A DNA stretch of 31,310 nucleotides. Origin: DATLOJ01 sp035536315. GTDB taxonomy: Bacteria > Actinomycetota > CADDZG01 > JAHWKV01. Position 1 is the first letter of the stretch. Each line of letters opens with the position of its first letter. The stretch covers positions 1 through 31,310 of the forward strand of contig DATLOJ010000100.1 in the NCBI GenBank assembly GCA_035536315.1, read 5' to 3'. Below, piece after piece: positions 16,396 through 23,898 of the stretch. The position numbers and the translations under genes were made by a program. The notes under the pieces are model-generated. The model was not told the origin of the DNA and searched no databases. It worked only from the letters and a program-made list of their open reading frames with translations.

Positions 16396-16405
16396 AGGCT
16401 GACTT

Positions 16406-16921
16406 ATGACGCTGGTTCGTGACATGAGGAACGATGACGCGGACACAACCGTGGTCCGCGACCTGTTCTGGGAATATCTCCAGTGGGCTAACGGGATGGT
16501 TAACGACGAGTTCAAGGTCAACTTCGACATCGCCGCGATGCTCGAACAGGACATGCAGACCTTGGACAAGTTCGCACCCCCACTTGGCCGGATCGTGCTC
16601 GCCGTCGAAGGGAAATCAGTTCTTGGCTTGGGCTGTCTGAAGCGTCTAAGACCTGGCATAGGGGAGATCAAGCGGATGTTCGTCCGTCCAGCAGCCCGCG
16701 GAACTGGTCTTGGACAGGCGCTGCTGAACGCACTGTTGGCGCATGCTGAGGTGGCGGGTTACTCAGAGGTGTGGTTGGACAGCGCGGGCTTCATGAAGGC
16801 TGCTCACGCTCTCTACCGCGCCGCCGGGTTTCGGGATATTGATCCCTATCCTGAGAGCGAAATCCCTTCAGACTTCCAGAAGCATTGGGTGTTCATGGCG
16901 AAAGACCTTCGGTCTGTGTAG
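16406..16921 (+). CDS. GNAT-family N-acetyltransferase, 171 aa
   Basis: The acetyl-CoA binding segment reads EIKRMFVRPAARGTGLGQAL (R-G-T-G-L-G turn, about residues 98-112), then a motif B helix with AAHALYRAAGFRDI. The ATG at 16406 is used; only a weak AGG-type ribosome binding site precedes it. The remainder resembles small-molecule or amino-acid acetyltransferases, but the substrate is unknown. It is clearly distinct in sequence from the preceding GNAT, so the two are not a tandem duplication. Confidence 0.85.
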   Translation: MTLVRDMRNDDADTTVVRDLFWEYLQWANGMVNDEFKVNFDIAAMLEQDMQTLDKFAPPLGRIVLAVEGKSVLGLGCLKRLRPGIGEIKRMFVRPAARGTGLGQALLNALLAHAEVAGYSEVWLDSAGFMKAAHALYRAAGFRDIDPYPESEIPSDFQKHWVFMAKDLRSV

Positions 16922-16949
16922 GAGGAGGATAAGACGTTCGAACCTTGGG

Positions 16950-17183
16950 TCAGCGTTTGCTGATCTCGCCTACCTGTTCTATCCGCAGCGGTACTCCGTC
17001 GATCTCTTCTGGCAGCACGGCCCTGGTCGGCCCCGACAGGTTTACTTTCACGCACCATCCGGTGCCAAGGCGAGCGATCCCTATGCCGTTGACGCGGCGG
17101 TTTCGCGCGAGCAGCGACTCTGCTTTCAACTTGGCAGCCCGAGCCTGCTGAATGGTGGGCGGGTTCTTAGCCGTCGACGCCAT
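16950..17183 (-). CDS. Small protein resembling the peptidase N-terminal domain, 77 aa
   Basis: The pattern RNRRVNGIGIARLG, then a strand KVNLSG, then LPEEIDGVPLRIEQVGEI suggests a small alpha/beta module. The neighbouring trypsin-like peptidase has a segment of the same layout (GVTPAGQNRFRLALRVQRR, ETIRKKAKNEVDVRYVGRV) before its catalytic domain. The ATG at 17183 lies inside the end of the peptidase gene (17-bp overlap), so translation is probably coupled. There is no signal peptide. It could be an inhibitor, pro-domain or partner acting in trans (inference). Confidence 0.6.
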   Translation of the reverse strand: MASTAKNPPTIQQARAAKLKAESLLARNRRVNGIGIARLGTGWCVKVNLSGPTRAVLPEEIDGVPLRIEQVGEISKR

Positions 17184-18168
17184 TCCGATCCAAAACCAAC
17201 TCTGCTTTGAGTTTGCTCAGCACGGCAGTAAAAGGATTCGCATAAGTAAGGCCCGCCCCGTTGCTGCCGCCTTGATCGCTGCCGGCGAACAGAAGTCCTA
17301 GCGCAAGGCGTTCACGTTTAGTGAAGATCAGCGAGCCGCTGTCTCCTCCCTGGCTGAAGGGTTTCAAGGCTGAGGAGCTTTCGATTTCGATCTGGTCATC
17401 GAATCGGATGTTTCCCATGTCGTATGCAACCACGACGTTGTCTAGCTCAAAGGCAGAGATGCGGCCACTCGTGCGCCCCGTTGTCCTGCCCAGTTTCTCG
17501 ACTATCTCGAATTCGCTGAGATCAGGTCCCACCACTCCGGCAAGCTTGCCTCCTCCTCGCAGGACCGACGGATCAAAGTCGATCCTCTTTGAAAGGATCG
17601 CCAGCGCTGCGTCCACCTGGTTGCGCCCCGTCTTCTTGAGCTTTACGAACGGCCCGAGCTTGCCCACGACGTCCTGAGACTTTTTGCCGCCGTCGTAGGT
17701 GCCGGGCTGCAGAATCGCATCTCCCTGCTTAGCGGCGTCTTCGTTGGCGAGGACATGGTTGTTGGACAAGAGGCAGATGTCACCTCCGCGCTTTAGCTTC
17801 ACGAAGCATCCAAGCGTGCCCGCGGTGATGAGGTGGTGACCGATCGAAGTGCCGATGCGAAGGGGCCTTACGCGCGTTTGCTCCCAGGGGGCTTGGCGGA
17901 CCACTCGCCCCACGTACCGAACGTCGACCTCATTCTTCGCCTTCTTGCGAATGGTCTCCACAAGGTCATCTGTCTCTGCACCGCGTCTTTGAACTCGTAA
18001 GGCGAGCCGGAATCGATTCTGACCTGCAGGGGTTACACCCAAAGCCACCGTACGTTGAACTCGGTCCAGGGCGTCTGTGGCTTGTGCAGGCACTCCGAGT
18101 CGTTTTGCGCTCGGCAATTTACTGAGGAGAAGCTCATGCTTCAATTCCCGTACGGAATTTAGGTGCAC
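17167..18168 (-). CDS. Trypsin-like serine peptidase without signal peptide, 333 aa
   Basis: A chymotrypsin-fold triad is visible: His in LLSNNHVLA (about 138), Asp in NQVDAALA (about 185) and Ser in QGGDSGSLIF (about 277). The first ~100 residues form a separate small alpha/beta module. No signal peptide or membrane segment is seen, so the enzyme is predicted to be cytoplasmic, or released by another route. The GTG at 18168 has no Shine-Dalgarno. Instead a -10-like CATAAT ends exactly 6 nt before it, so the mRNA may be leaderless. It overlaps the 77-aa protein gene downstream. Confidence 0.82.
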   Translation of the reverse strand: MHLNSVRELKHELLLSKLPSAKRLGVPAQATDALDRVQRTVALGVTPAGQNRFRLALRVQRRGAETDDLVETIRKKAKNEVDVRYVGRVVRQAPWEQTRVRPLRIGTSIGHHLITAGTLGCFVKLKRGGDICLLSNNHVLANEDAAKQGDAILQPGTYDGGKKSQDVVGKLGPFVKLKKTGRNQVDAALAILSKRIDFDPSVLRGGGKLAGVVGPDLSEFEIVEKLGRTTGRTSGRISAFELDNVVVAYDMGNIRFDDQIEIESSSALKPFSQGGDSGSLIFTKRERLALGLLFAGSDQGGSNGAGLTYANPFTAVLSKLKAELVLDRNGVDG

Positions 18169-18174
18169 GAGAAA

Positions 18175-18180
18175 ATTATG
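18175..18180 (-). promoter_or_regulatory. -10 element for a probable leaderless peptidase mRNA
   Basis: On the minus strand CATAAT is followed by 6 nt (TTTCTC) and then the GTG start at 18168, placing the likely transcription start on the start codon. There is no ribosome binding site. Leaderless transcripts are common in actinobacteria (family knowledge). No clear -35 is seen. Confidence 0.4.
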
Positions 18181-18252
18181 CCGCTCTGGGCCGGGCGTAG
18201 CCTAATTACCTAAAGTTCTACACAAGATTCATCTGCGTGAAAGAATCCCTTT

Positions 18253-18732
18253 GTGTATCTGAACAAGATCGTCTGCGCCGCGCTCTGCGTGAGTCTCCTG
18301 CTTGTGGGTTGCCGCAGGAACGCAGATGTCGAATACGGTGACGACGCCAAGAAGGGGAAGGCTGCAAGTGTCGATGCCTGCTCTTGGTTCACTAAGCAGA
18401 ACGCTGAGGCCATGCTCAGCGGCAAAATCACACAAACGTCTTCTCCCGTTAAGGGTTCAATTTTGGGCGATTGCATCTACGTATCAGAGCAGGGGGCATC
18501 GGCCTCGGTTACTGCCAGACCAGCGGCTGAATATGCGAAGACGGTCGAGTCTTACAAAGAGGGGGCCGAAGAGGTCCCCGATGTCGGCCGGCCGGCAGTT
18601 TGGTCACCGAAAGTCGGTCTCTTAGTGCAACTGAACGATGTCTATATGGCTCAGGTCCTCGTGAGCCACGAAGGGCTCAACAAGGAGCTCTCGGTTCAAA
18701 TGGCCAAGATAGTTGTAGAGAACGCTTCCTAG
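18253..18732 (+). CDS. Predicted lipoprotein, DUF3558-like, 159 aa
   Basis: The N-terminus has a basic/hydrophobic signal and a lipobox LLVGC with the lipidated Cys at residue 20, so the protein should be anchored to the outer face of the membrane. The mature part contains DACSWFTKQNAEAML and GDCIYVS, a Cys-pair layout like DUF3558-type actinobacterial lipoproteins (pattern resemblance only). The start is GTG at 18253 with only a weak purine-rich stretch before it. It is divergent from the peptidase gene and precedes the membrane spermidine-synthase-like gene by 33 bp. Function unknown. Confidence 0.72.
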   Translation: MYLNKIVCAALCVSLLLVGCRRNADVEYGDDAKKGKAASVDACSWFTKQNAEAMLSGKITQTSSPVKGSILGDCIYVSEQGASASVTARPAAEYAKTVESYKEGAEEVPDVGRPAVWSPKVGLLVQLNDVYMAQVLVSHEGLNKELSVQMAKIVVENAS

Positions 18733-18765
18733 GTCCACTAGATCCGCCGTCGAACCAAGGTCACC

Positions 18766-21027
18766 ATGAATCGGACTCTGCGCGCTGCCTTATTTCTCGT
18801 GTTCGCCGTCACCGGCGCCTCGGCGCTTATCTTGCAAGTCGTCTGGCAACGAGTCATCTCGATGCACGCTGGCGTCGATCTGTACTCGATCACCACGGTC
18901 GTTGCCGCGTTCCTTGGGGGCATTGGTCTTGGCAGCATTTCAGGAGGGTGGCTCGCCGACAGGCTCGGCCCCCGAAAGTCGATCCTGACTTTCAGCCTTT
19001 CGAACGCGGGCATTGGGGCCTTTTCTCTGATCAGCATCTGGCTCTTCTACGACGTGTACCGCGACTCGATTGTCCCGCTCGAGTCGGAGGGGGTCGTTTC
19101 GTTCTTGTTTCACTTCGCCCTCCTTTTGATACCGACCTTCCTGATGGGACTTTCGCTCCCGCTTGTATCTAGAGGAGTCGTCGGGCACATAGAGGATGCC
19201 GGCCCGCTCATCGGGCGCTTGTACGCCGCCAACACGGTCGGTGCTGCAAGCGGAGCTGCCGTATCCGGCTGGTTTCTCCTCGGCAACCTTGGGTTCGAAG
19301 GGTCGGTCAGAGTCGCTGCGTCATTGAATCTCGGGGCGGCATTAGTGGTTCTCGCGTTATGGAAATCCATCTCTGAGCGCGCCGACTATCCGGCCGGCAC
19401 ATCGCCGCACGGAAATACCGCGGAATCTCGAGGCCGCGGTGCTGGCGGGTGGATCATCCTTTACGCGATCACGGGTGCCATCGCCCTCGGACTCGAGGTG
19501 GTTTTCTTCCGGATCGTCGACGGAGTTATCAGGTCGAACTCGTACACCTTCGCCCACGTTCTGTCCCTTTACCTCGTTCTATTCGCGGCAGGAGCGGCTC
19601 TTGGCGCGCGAACCCTTCGCAAACGAAAACCGAACCCGGCTCGAGCCTTCCTTCTTCTGCAGTCGCTCGTGGGGCTGAGTGCGCTGCTTGGCCCGCTCCT
19701 TCTCATTCGGGCCCCGCGACTTGCCGGGTTGGGCAACGAAGCCCACTCCTACTTCTCGTCGCATGGGTATCTCGACGGGTTCAGTCTCAACAACGCTGGA
19801 GATTACGCAAAGCTCGGATTTGCATACCTGGTGGCTCCGTTGCTCTTGATGGGGTTGCCTGTCCTTTGCATGGGGGCCTCATTCCCATTCGTGCAGGCCC
19901 TCGTCGCAAGCGACCTCGGGCACCTTGGAAGGCGCACAGGCCTGCTGCTTTTTGGAAATGTTGCCGGTAACGTGGTGGGAACTCTCCTAACAGGCTTCGT
20001 TCTGATCGACGCTTTTGGAAGCTTTGGCACGTTAAGGATCCTGGGGTCGGTTCTCATCACTGCCGCGATTGCGGGGGCCTGGCTCTCGAGAGGACAAAAG
20101 CGTGGCCTCGCAGTTGCTCTGGCTCTTGTGATTCTCATGGTCGTTGGGGCGTTTGCTGCACCGAGCAACGAGGCGGCGTGGGCCTTCATGCATGCAGCCC
20201 CGCTGGATCAAATCGATGTCGAAGAGGACAGCTCTTGCGCGAATGCGCTGAAACAGACCGAAGGCTTCTCTGAGATGTACGTGAACGCCGCGTCTCAGAA
20301 CGGATACCCCTTTGATGACTTTCACGTCCTGATCGGGTTGACGCCAGTGTTGATGCACGATTCCCCAGCACGCGGGCTCGCAGTGGGACTCGGAATCGGT
20401 GCCACAACGTACGGCCTTATGCAGGACCCCCGAGTGGATCTGGTCGAAACAGTCGAAGTTTGCGGAAAGGAAATCGATCTTCTTAGAACCCTCTCCCACG
20501 AGAACGCGTGGGAGTTGGAGTTCATGTTCGAGGACCAGCGCATAGACCTGCTTGTGGGGGACGGGAGAAAGCACTTGCTTCGAGCTTCTCGAGAATTGGA
20601 CGTTGTGACGATTGACACACTGCGGCCTACCTCGGCGTTCAGCGGGAACCTGTATTCAGTCGAGTTCTACGAGCTTGTCGCGAGCAAGCTGAGGGAGGGA
20701 GGGCTGATCGCCCAATGGGCACCGACTTCAAGGGCGCTCAACTCACTTCAGAGTGTTTTTCCCCATGTGGTGCAATTCAGCGTCGAGAGCTACAACAACT
20801 CGGTGTTCGTAGTGGGGTCGAAGAACCCCTTCACTTTTGACCGGGCGGGTGTGCTCGGCAGGTTCGACGCCCTCGGCCCCGAGCTCAGGTTCTCCGAATC
20901 GCAAGCCCAATCGCTCAGACATTTCTTCGAGTCGGTCGAGCCGCAGTCGGCACCTCCTGCCAACGCCCGCTCAGATCAGTTGAACAGGGACCTGTTCCCG
21001 CGCGACGAGTACTTCCTCAATAACTAG
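18766..21027 (+). CDS. Polytopic membrane protein with C-terminal spermidine-synthase-like domain, 753 aa
   Basis: The first ~480 residues contain many hydrophobic helices, starting with FLVFAVTGASALILQVVWQR and AAFLGGIGLGSISGGWLADRLG, typical of the MFS-like module fused to spermidine synthase domains. The C-terminal domain has a Rossmann glycine motif (AVGLGIGATTYGLM, about 537), an acidic residue after the next strand (VETVEV) and GDGRKHLL, matching the aminopropyltransferase fold. The acidic catalytic residue and polyamine site are not clear, so enzymatic spermidine synthesis should not be assumed. ATG at 18766 with AAGGT upstream. Confidence 0.82.
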   Translation: MNRTLRAALFLVFAVTGASALILQVVWQRVISMHAGVDLYSITTVVAAFLGGIGLGSISGGWLADRLGPRKSILTFSLSNAGIGAFSLISIWLFYDVYRDSIVPLESEGVVSFLFHFALLLIPTFLMGLSLPLVSRGVVGHIEDAGPLIGRLYAANTVGAASGAAVSGWFLLGNLGFEGSVRVAASLNLGAALVVLALWKSISERADYPAGTSPHGNTAESRGRGAGGWIILYAITGAIALGLEVVFFRIVDGVIRSNSYTFAHVLSLYLVLFAAGAALGARTLRKRKPNPARAFLLLQSLVGLSALLGPLLLIRAPRLAGLGNEAHSYFSSHGYLDGFSLNNAGDYAKLGFAYLVAPLLLMGLPVLCMGASFPFVQALVASDLGHLGRRTGLLLFGNVAGNVVGTLLTGFVLIDAFGSFGTLRILGSVLITAAIAGAWLSRGQKRGLAVALALVILMVVGAFAAPSNEAAWAFMHAAPLDQIDVEEDSSCANALKQTEGFSEMYVNAASQNGYPFDDFHVLIGLTPVLMHDSPARGLAVGLGIGATTYGLMQDPRVDLVETVEVCGKEIDLLRTLSHENAWELEFMFEDQRIDLLVGDGRKHLLRASRELDVVTIDTLRPTSAFSGNLYSVEFYELVASKLREGGLIAQWAPTSRALNSLQSVFPHVVQFSVESYNNSVFVVGSKNPFTFDRAGVLGRFDALGPELRFSESQAQSLRHFFESVEPQSAPPANARSDQLNRDLFPRDEYFLNN

Positions 21028-21028
21028 T

Positions 21029-21061
21029 GCGCCGCGATGATAAGGGGAGGTTCAGCGGCGC
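21029..21061. other. 7-bp stem-loop after the spermidine-synthase-like gene
   Basis: GCGCCGC (21029-21035) pairs with GCGGCGC (21055-21061) immediately after the stop codon. The loop is long (19 nt) and no T-run follows. It may aid 3'-end formation, but support is weak. Confidence 0.25.
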
Positions 21062-21084
21062 CCAGTCAAAGAAGTTCTCCGGTT

Positions 21085-21110
21085 TACCCTCCCCCATGTG
21101 GGGGAGGGTA
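21085..21110. promoter_or_regulatory. Perfect 11-bp palindrome upstream of the secreted protease gene
   Basis: TACCCTCCCCC (21085-21095) and GGGGGAGGGTA (21100-21110) form an 11-bp perfect stem with loop ATGT. A -10-like TATGCT follows at 21113-21118, so the palindrome could be an operator over the -35 region or a terminator of the upstream gene. There is no T-run on either side. Confidence 0.4.
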
Positions 21111-21166
21111 GATATGCTAGAAGAACGTCTTTAGGGGTCAGCAGGCGTCATTCAAAAGGAGGGTGC

Positions 21167-22075
21167 ATGAGTAAGTTGCGCGTTGGAATAATCGCGGTAG
21201 TAGCTCTATCGATCCTGGTGGCGGTTCCCGCTCTCGCGGGCACAGCCGGTTTTCAGGCTGGAACCCCTGCGCTTCCGGCTCATGTTGCGGGTAATCCCGA
21301 GGCAGTGCCTTACGAGAGCGGTCTTGCGATTCCGCTCAAAGCCGATCGGCCGGCATGGCTGACCCCCGAGATCGAGGCCGAGCTGGATCGAAATGGTCAG
21401 GCCGCCGCCCCGGTAGACGCACCGTTGCCTAGCCAGGTCGGCATCCGTCCCGGGAGCGAGATGGTTCTTCCCGTCGGCTGCACGATGAACTTCATCTTTC
21501 AGAAGTCCGGTGTTTACGCCATCGGTACCGCAGGCCACTGCGTGAAGGTGGGAGACGACGTCACCCTCTTGACCCTGGCTCCGGGAACCGAGAACCCGGT
21601 CCTCGTACGAATCGGCAAGACCGTAGTCAGCAAGGACGCGGGGGTCGGTAACGACTTCGCCCTGGTGGCGATTCGCCCCGAGCTCCAGTCCTGGGTTTTC
21701 CCAACGATCGCCGGTGTCGGCGGTCCCTGTGGAGCCTTCTACGGATCCGGCATAGAGACCGTGTGGCATTACGGGCACGGCCTGGGAATCGGAACCGGAG
21801 GCACCCCGAGAGCCGGATACGCACTCGGTTGGAAGACCGACTCGTTTGGTTGGGGCAGCCCCGCGATCTATGGGGACTCCGGTAGCCCTGTCCGGGTAAC
21901 CGACCTGAAGGCGGCTGGCAACCTGACCCACCTGCTTCCCCTTGTTGGGAGCGTGCCCAGCACATGGATCAAAGACTGGTCCGGTACCGCCAGCGTCATC
22001 GGCGGAACTCGCATCGGCAAGATGTTGCAGCTGGCCAAGGGGTACTCGCTGGTCAACAGCCCGCTTTGCCTGTGA
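21167..22075 (+). CDS. Secreted trypsin-like protein, 302 aa
   Basis: A Sec signal peptide (KLRVGIIAVVALSILVAVPALA) precedes the mature protein. Triad-like motifs are present: GTAGHCV (His), VGNDFALV (Asp) and YGDSGSPV (Ser), so the fold is chymotrypsin-like and the protein may be an active extracellular protease. Several Cys residues (VGCTMNF, TAGHCV, GGPCGAF, SPLCL) could form disulfides, fitting export. The start at 21167 is favoured over the longer open frame because of the strong AAGGAGGG 4-6 nt upstream and the signal peptide. It is followed by a strong stem-loop. Confidence 0.85.
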   Translation: MSKLRVGIIAVVALSILVAVPALAGTAGFQAGTPALPAHVAGNPEAVPYESGLAIPLKADRPAWLTPEIEAELDRNGQAAAPVDAPLPSQVGIRPGSEMVLPVGCTMNFIFQKSGVYAIGTAGHCVKVGDDVTLLTLAPGTENPVLVRIGKTVVSKDAGVGNDFALVAIRPELQSWVFPTIAGVGGPCGAFYGSGIETVWHYGHGLGIGTGGTPRAGYALGWKTDSFGWGSPAIYGDSGSPVRVTDLKAAGNLTHLLPLVGSVPSTWIKDWSGTASVIGGTRIGKMLQLAKGYSLVNSPLCL

Positions 22076-22097
22076 GCTGATCAGAACTATCAAATGA

Positions 22098-22127
22098 AGG
22101 CGGCCCCCGGTAGTCCGGGGGCCGCCT
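22098..22127 (+). terminator. Strong stem-loop after the secreted protease gene
   Basis: A perfect 13-bp stem, AGGCGGCCCCCGG (22098-22110) with its complement at 22115-22127, and a 4-nt TAGT loop lies 22 bp after the stop. It is very GC-rich and followed by CTCGTAACC rather than a T-run. It probably separates the protease gene from the tRNA/tuf unit. Confidence 0.7.
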
Positions 22128-22158
22128 CTCGTAACCGTCGGTATCATGGGAAAGGCCC

Positions 22159-22231
22159 GCCCCCTTAGCTCAGACGGCAGAGCGCCGCCATGGTAAGGCG
22201 TAGGTCCGCGGTTCGATTCCGCGAGGGGGCT
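22159..22231 (+). tRNA. tRNA-Thr (GGT)
   Basis: Acceptor GCCCCCT (22159-22165) pairs with AGGGGGC (22224-22230). The anticodon loop ATGGTAA gives anticodon GGT. The T-arm CGCGG-TTCGATT-CCGCG is intact. Discriminator T at 22231, CCA not encoded. A -10-like TATCAT lies at 22142-22147. Confidence 0.95.
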
Positions 22232-22264
22232 CGACCGGCTCCGCTAATGAGTTGGTAGCATCAG

Positions 22265-22336
22265 GGCGGCGTAGCTCAGAGGCAGAGCAAGCGGCTCATA
22301 ATCGCTGTGTCGGCGGTTCGATTCCGCCCGCCGCTA
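22265..22336 (+). tRNA. tRNA-Met (CAT), elongator type
   Basis: Acceptor GGCGGCG (22265-22271) pairs with CGCCGCT (22329-22335, one G-U). The anticodon stem AGCGG/TCGCT encloses CTCATAA with anticodon CAT. The T-arm GGCGG-TTCGATT-CCGCC is intact. The paired first position of the acceptor argues for an elongator rather than an initiator. CCA is not encoded. Confidence 0.93.
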
Positions 22337-22339
22337 CTT

Positions 22340-22360
22340 GTGGGGATAATCTTTCCCCAC
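22340..22360 (+). other. Stem-loop in the tuf leader
   Basis: GTGGGG (22340-22345) pairs with CCCCAC (22355-22360), 3 nt after tRNA-Met. A second small stem, GGCCC/GGGCC, lies shortly before the tuf ribosome binding site. They may mark processing of tRNA from tuf mRNA. No known riboswitch is recognised. Confidence 0.3.
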
Positions 22361-22423
22361 TTGATTCGCGTAATCGAGTGGATCAGACGATGAACGGCCC
22401 CAAGCGGGCCAGAAGGGAAAGCA

Positions 22424-23614
22424 ATGGGAAAGGCCAAGTTCGAGCGCACTAAGCCGCACCTGAACATCGGGACTATCGGTCACATCGACCACGGCAAGAC
22501 GACGCTCACAGCAGCAATAACGAAGACGCTTACCGACAAGGGCTTCGGCGACTTCTTCACGCCGTTCGACAAGATCGACAAGGCCCCGGAGGAAAGAGCG
22601 CGAGGGATCACCATCACGATCGCTCACGTTGAATACGAGACGGAAAACCGTCACTACGCGCACGTCGACTGTCCAGGCCACGCCGACTACATCAAGAACA
22701 TGATCACCGGTGCGGCCCAGATGGACGGCGCGATTCTGGTTGTATCGGCTGCGGACGGCACAATGCCTCAAACCAGAGAGCACGTTCTGTTGGCGCGCCA
22801 GGTCGGCGTTCCTTACATCGTCGTAGCGATGAACAAGGTCGACATGGTCGATGACCCCGAGATTCTCGAGCTCGTCGAGCTCGAGGTAAGGGAGCTCCTC
22901 AACAAGTTCGACTTCCCCGGCGACGACGCACCTGTCATTCAGGTGTCCGCGCTGAAGGCACTCGAGGGCGACGCGGATGCTCAGGCTCAGATCATGCAGC
23001 TGATGGACGCGGTCGACACCTCCATTCCGGAGCCGACTCGGGACGTGGACAGGGCATTCCTCATGCCAATCGAGGATGTCTTCTCCATCACGGGCCGTGG
23101 GACGGTCGTGACCGGAAGGATCGAGCGCGGGAAGGTCAAGGTCGGCGACGAGATCGAGATCGTCGGTATCCGCGAGAAGACGCAAAAGAGCGTTTGCACC
23201 GGAGTCGAGATGTTCCGCAAGGACCTCGGCGAAGGCATGGCCGGTGACAACGCGGGCGTTCTGCTACGTGGTATCGCCAAGGACGACGTCGAGCGAGGCA
23301 TGGTCCTGTCGAAGCCGTCCTCGATTACTCCCCACACCGAGTTCGAGGGCCAGGTCTATGTTCTGACCAAGGAAGAGGGTGGACGGCACAGTTCGTTCCT
23401 CACCAACTACCGGCCGCAGTTCTACTTCCGTACAACCGACGTCACCGGCGCAGTCACTCTGCCCGAAGGCGTCGACATGGTTATGCCGGGCGACAACGTC
23501 CTGATCAAGGTCGCCTTGATCCAGCCGATCGCCATGGACGAAGGACTGCAGTTCGCGATCCGTGAAGGTGGCCGCACCGTCGGCGCCGGAAGGGTCACAA
23601 AGATCATCAAGTAA
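22424..23614 (+). CDS. tuf: Elongation factor Tu, 396 aa
   Basis: EF-Tu is the GTPase that delivers aminoacyl-tRNA to the ribosome. The G motifs are GHIDHGKTT (G1), RGITI (effector/G2), DCPGH (G3), NKVD (G4) and SALK (G5). Domains 2 and 3 follow with the usual GRGTVVTGRIERG and the C-terminal GGRTVGAGRVTKI. Full length. ATG at 22424 with AGAAGGGA upstream. It sits between two tRNA genes and rpmG, a conserved arrangement, and is followed by a strong terminator. Confidence 0.98.
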   Translation: MGKAKFERTKPHLNIGTIGHIDHGKTTLTAAITKTLTDKGFGDFFTPFDKIDKAPEERARGITITIAHVEYETENRHYAHVDCPGHADYIKNMITGAAQMDGAILVVSAADGTMPQTREHVLLARQVGVPYIVVAMNKVDMVDDPEILELVELEVRELLNKFDFPGDDAPVIQVSALKALEGDADAQAQIMQLMDAVDTSIPEPTRDVDRAFLMPIEDVFSITGRGTVVTGRIERGKVKVGDEIEIVGIREKTQKSVCTGVEMFRKDLGEGMAGDNAGVLLRGIAKDDVERGMVLSKPSSITPHTEFEGQVYVLTKEEGGRHSSFLTNYRPQFYFRTTDVTGAVTLPEGVDMVMPGDNVLIKVALIQPIAMDEGLQFAIREGGRTVGAGRVTKIIK

Positions 23615-23623
23615 GCAGCTGGG

Positions 23624-23658
23624 GGCCGGGCCTGTTGAAGGCCCGGCCTCCTTTTCCT
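23624..23658 (+). terminator. Terminator after tuf
   Basis: A 10-bp GC-rich stem (23624-23633 with 23639-23648, 5-nt loop) is followed by TCCTTTTCCT. It lies 10 bp after the tuf stop and just before rpmG, so it may reduce rather than abolish readthrough. Confidence 0.75.
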
Positions 23659-23671
23659 AGAAAGCTTTCGA

Positions 23672-23833
23672 ATGGCCAGTGACAAGAGACCGCACGTCAT
23701 CCTCGCCTGCGGCGAATGCAAGCGGCGCAACTACATAACCACCAAGAACAAGCAGCAGACGACCGATCGTCTCGAGCTCAAGAAGTACTGCCGTTGGTGC
23801 CGCAGCCACACCCCTCACAAAGAGACCAGGTAA
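23672..23833 (+). CDS. rpmG: 50S ribosomal protein L33, zinc-ribbon form, 53 aa
   Basis: A short basic protein with two CxxC pairs (ACGECKRRNY and KYCRWCRSHTPHKETR), the zinc-binding (C+) form of L33. YITTKNKQ is typical of the family. Position between tuf and secE matches the conserved block. The ATG at 23672 has only AGAAAG upstream. TAA at 23831-23833. Confidence 0.95.
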   Translation: MASDKRPHVILACGECKRRNYITTKNKQQTTDRLELKKYCRWCRSHTPHKETR

Positions 23834-23898
23834 CCACCCGACCCGCGGGTCAAGTTTCCAATTAGGATTCGCTTCTTCGCGACCTAAGGAGAACTCAA

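Noticed and set aside
15762..16921. Tandem duplication of the two GNAT genes
   Set aside because: Beyond the shared acetyl-CoA motif the two proteins differ in sequence and N-terminal layout.
21206..22147. 313-codon minus-strand open frame
   Set aside because: It lies opposite the secreted trypsin-like gene and has no signal or motif. The plus-strand gene explains the codon bias.
22334..23185. 283-codon minus-strand open frame opposite tuf
   Set aside because: tuf is unambiguous. The antisense frame runs into tRNA-Met and is low-complexity.
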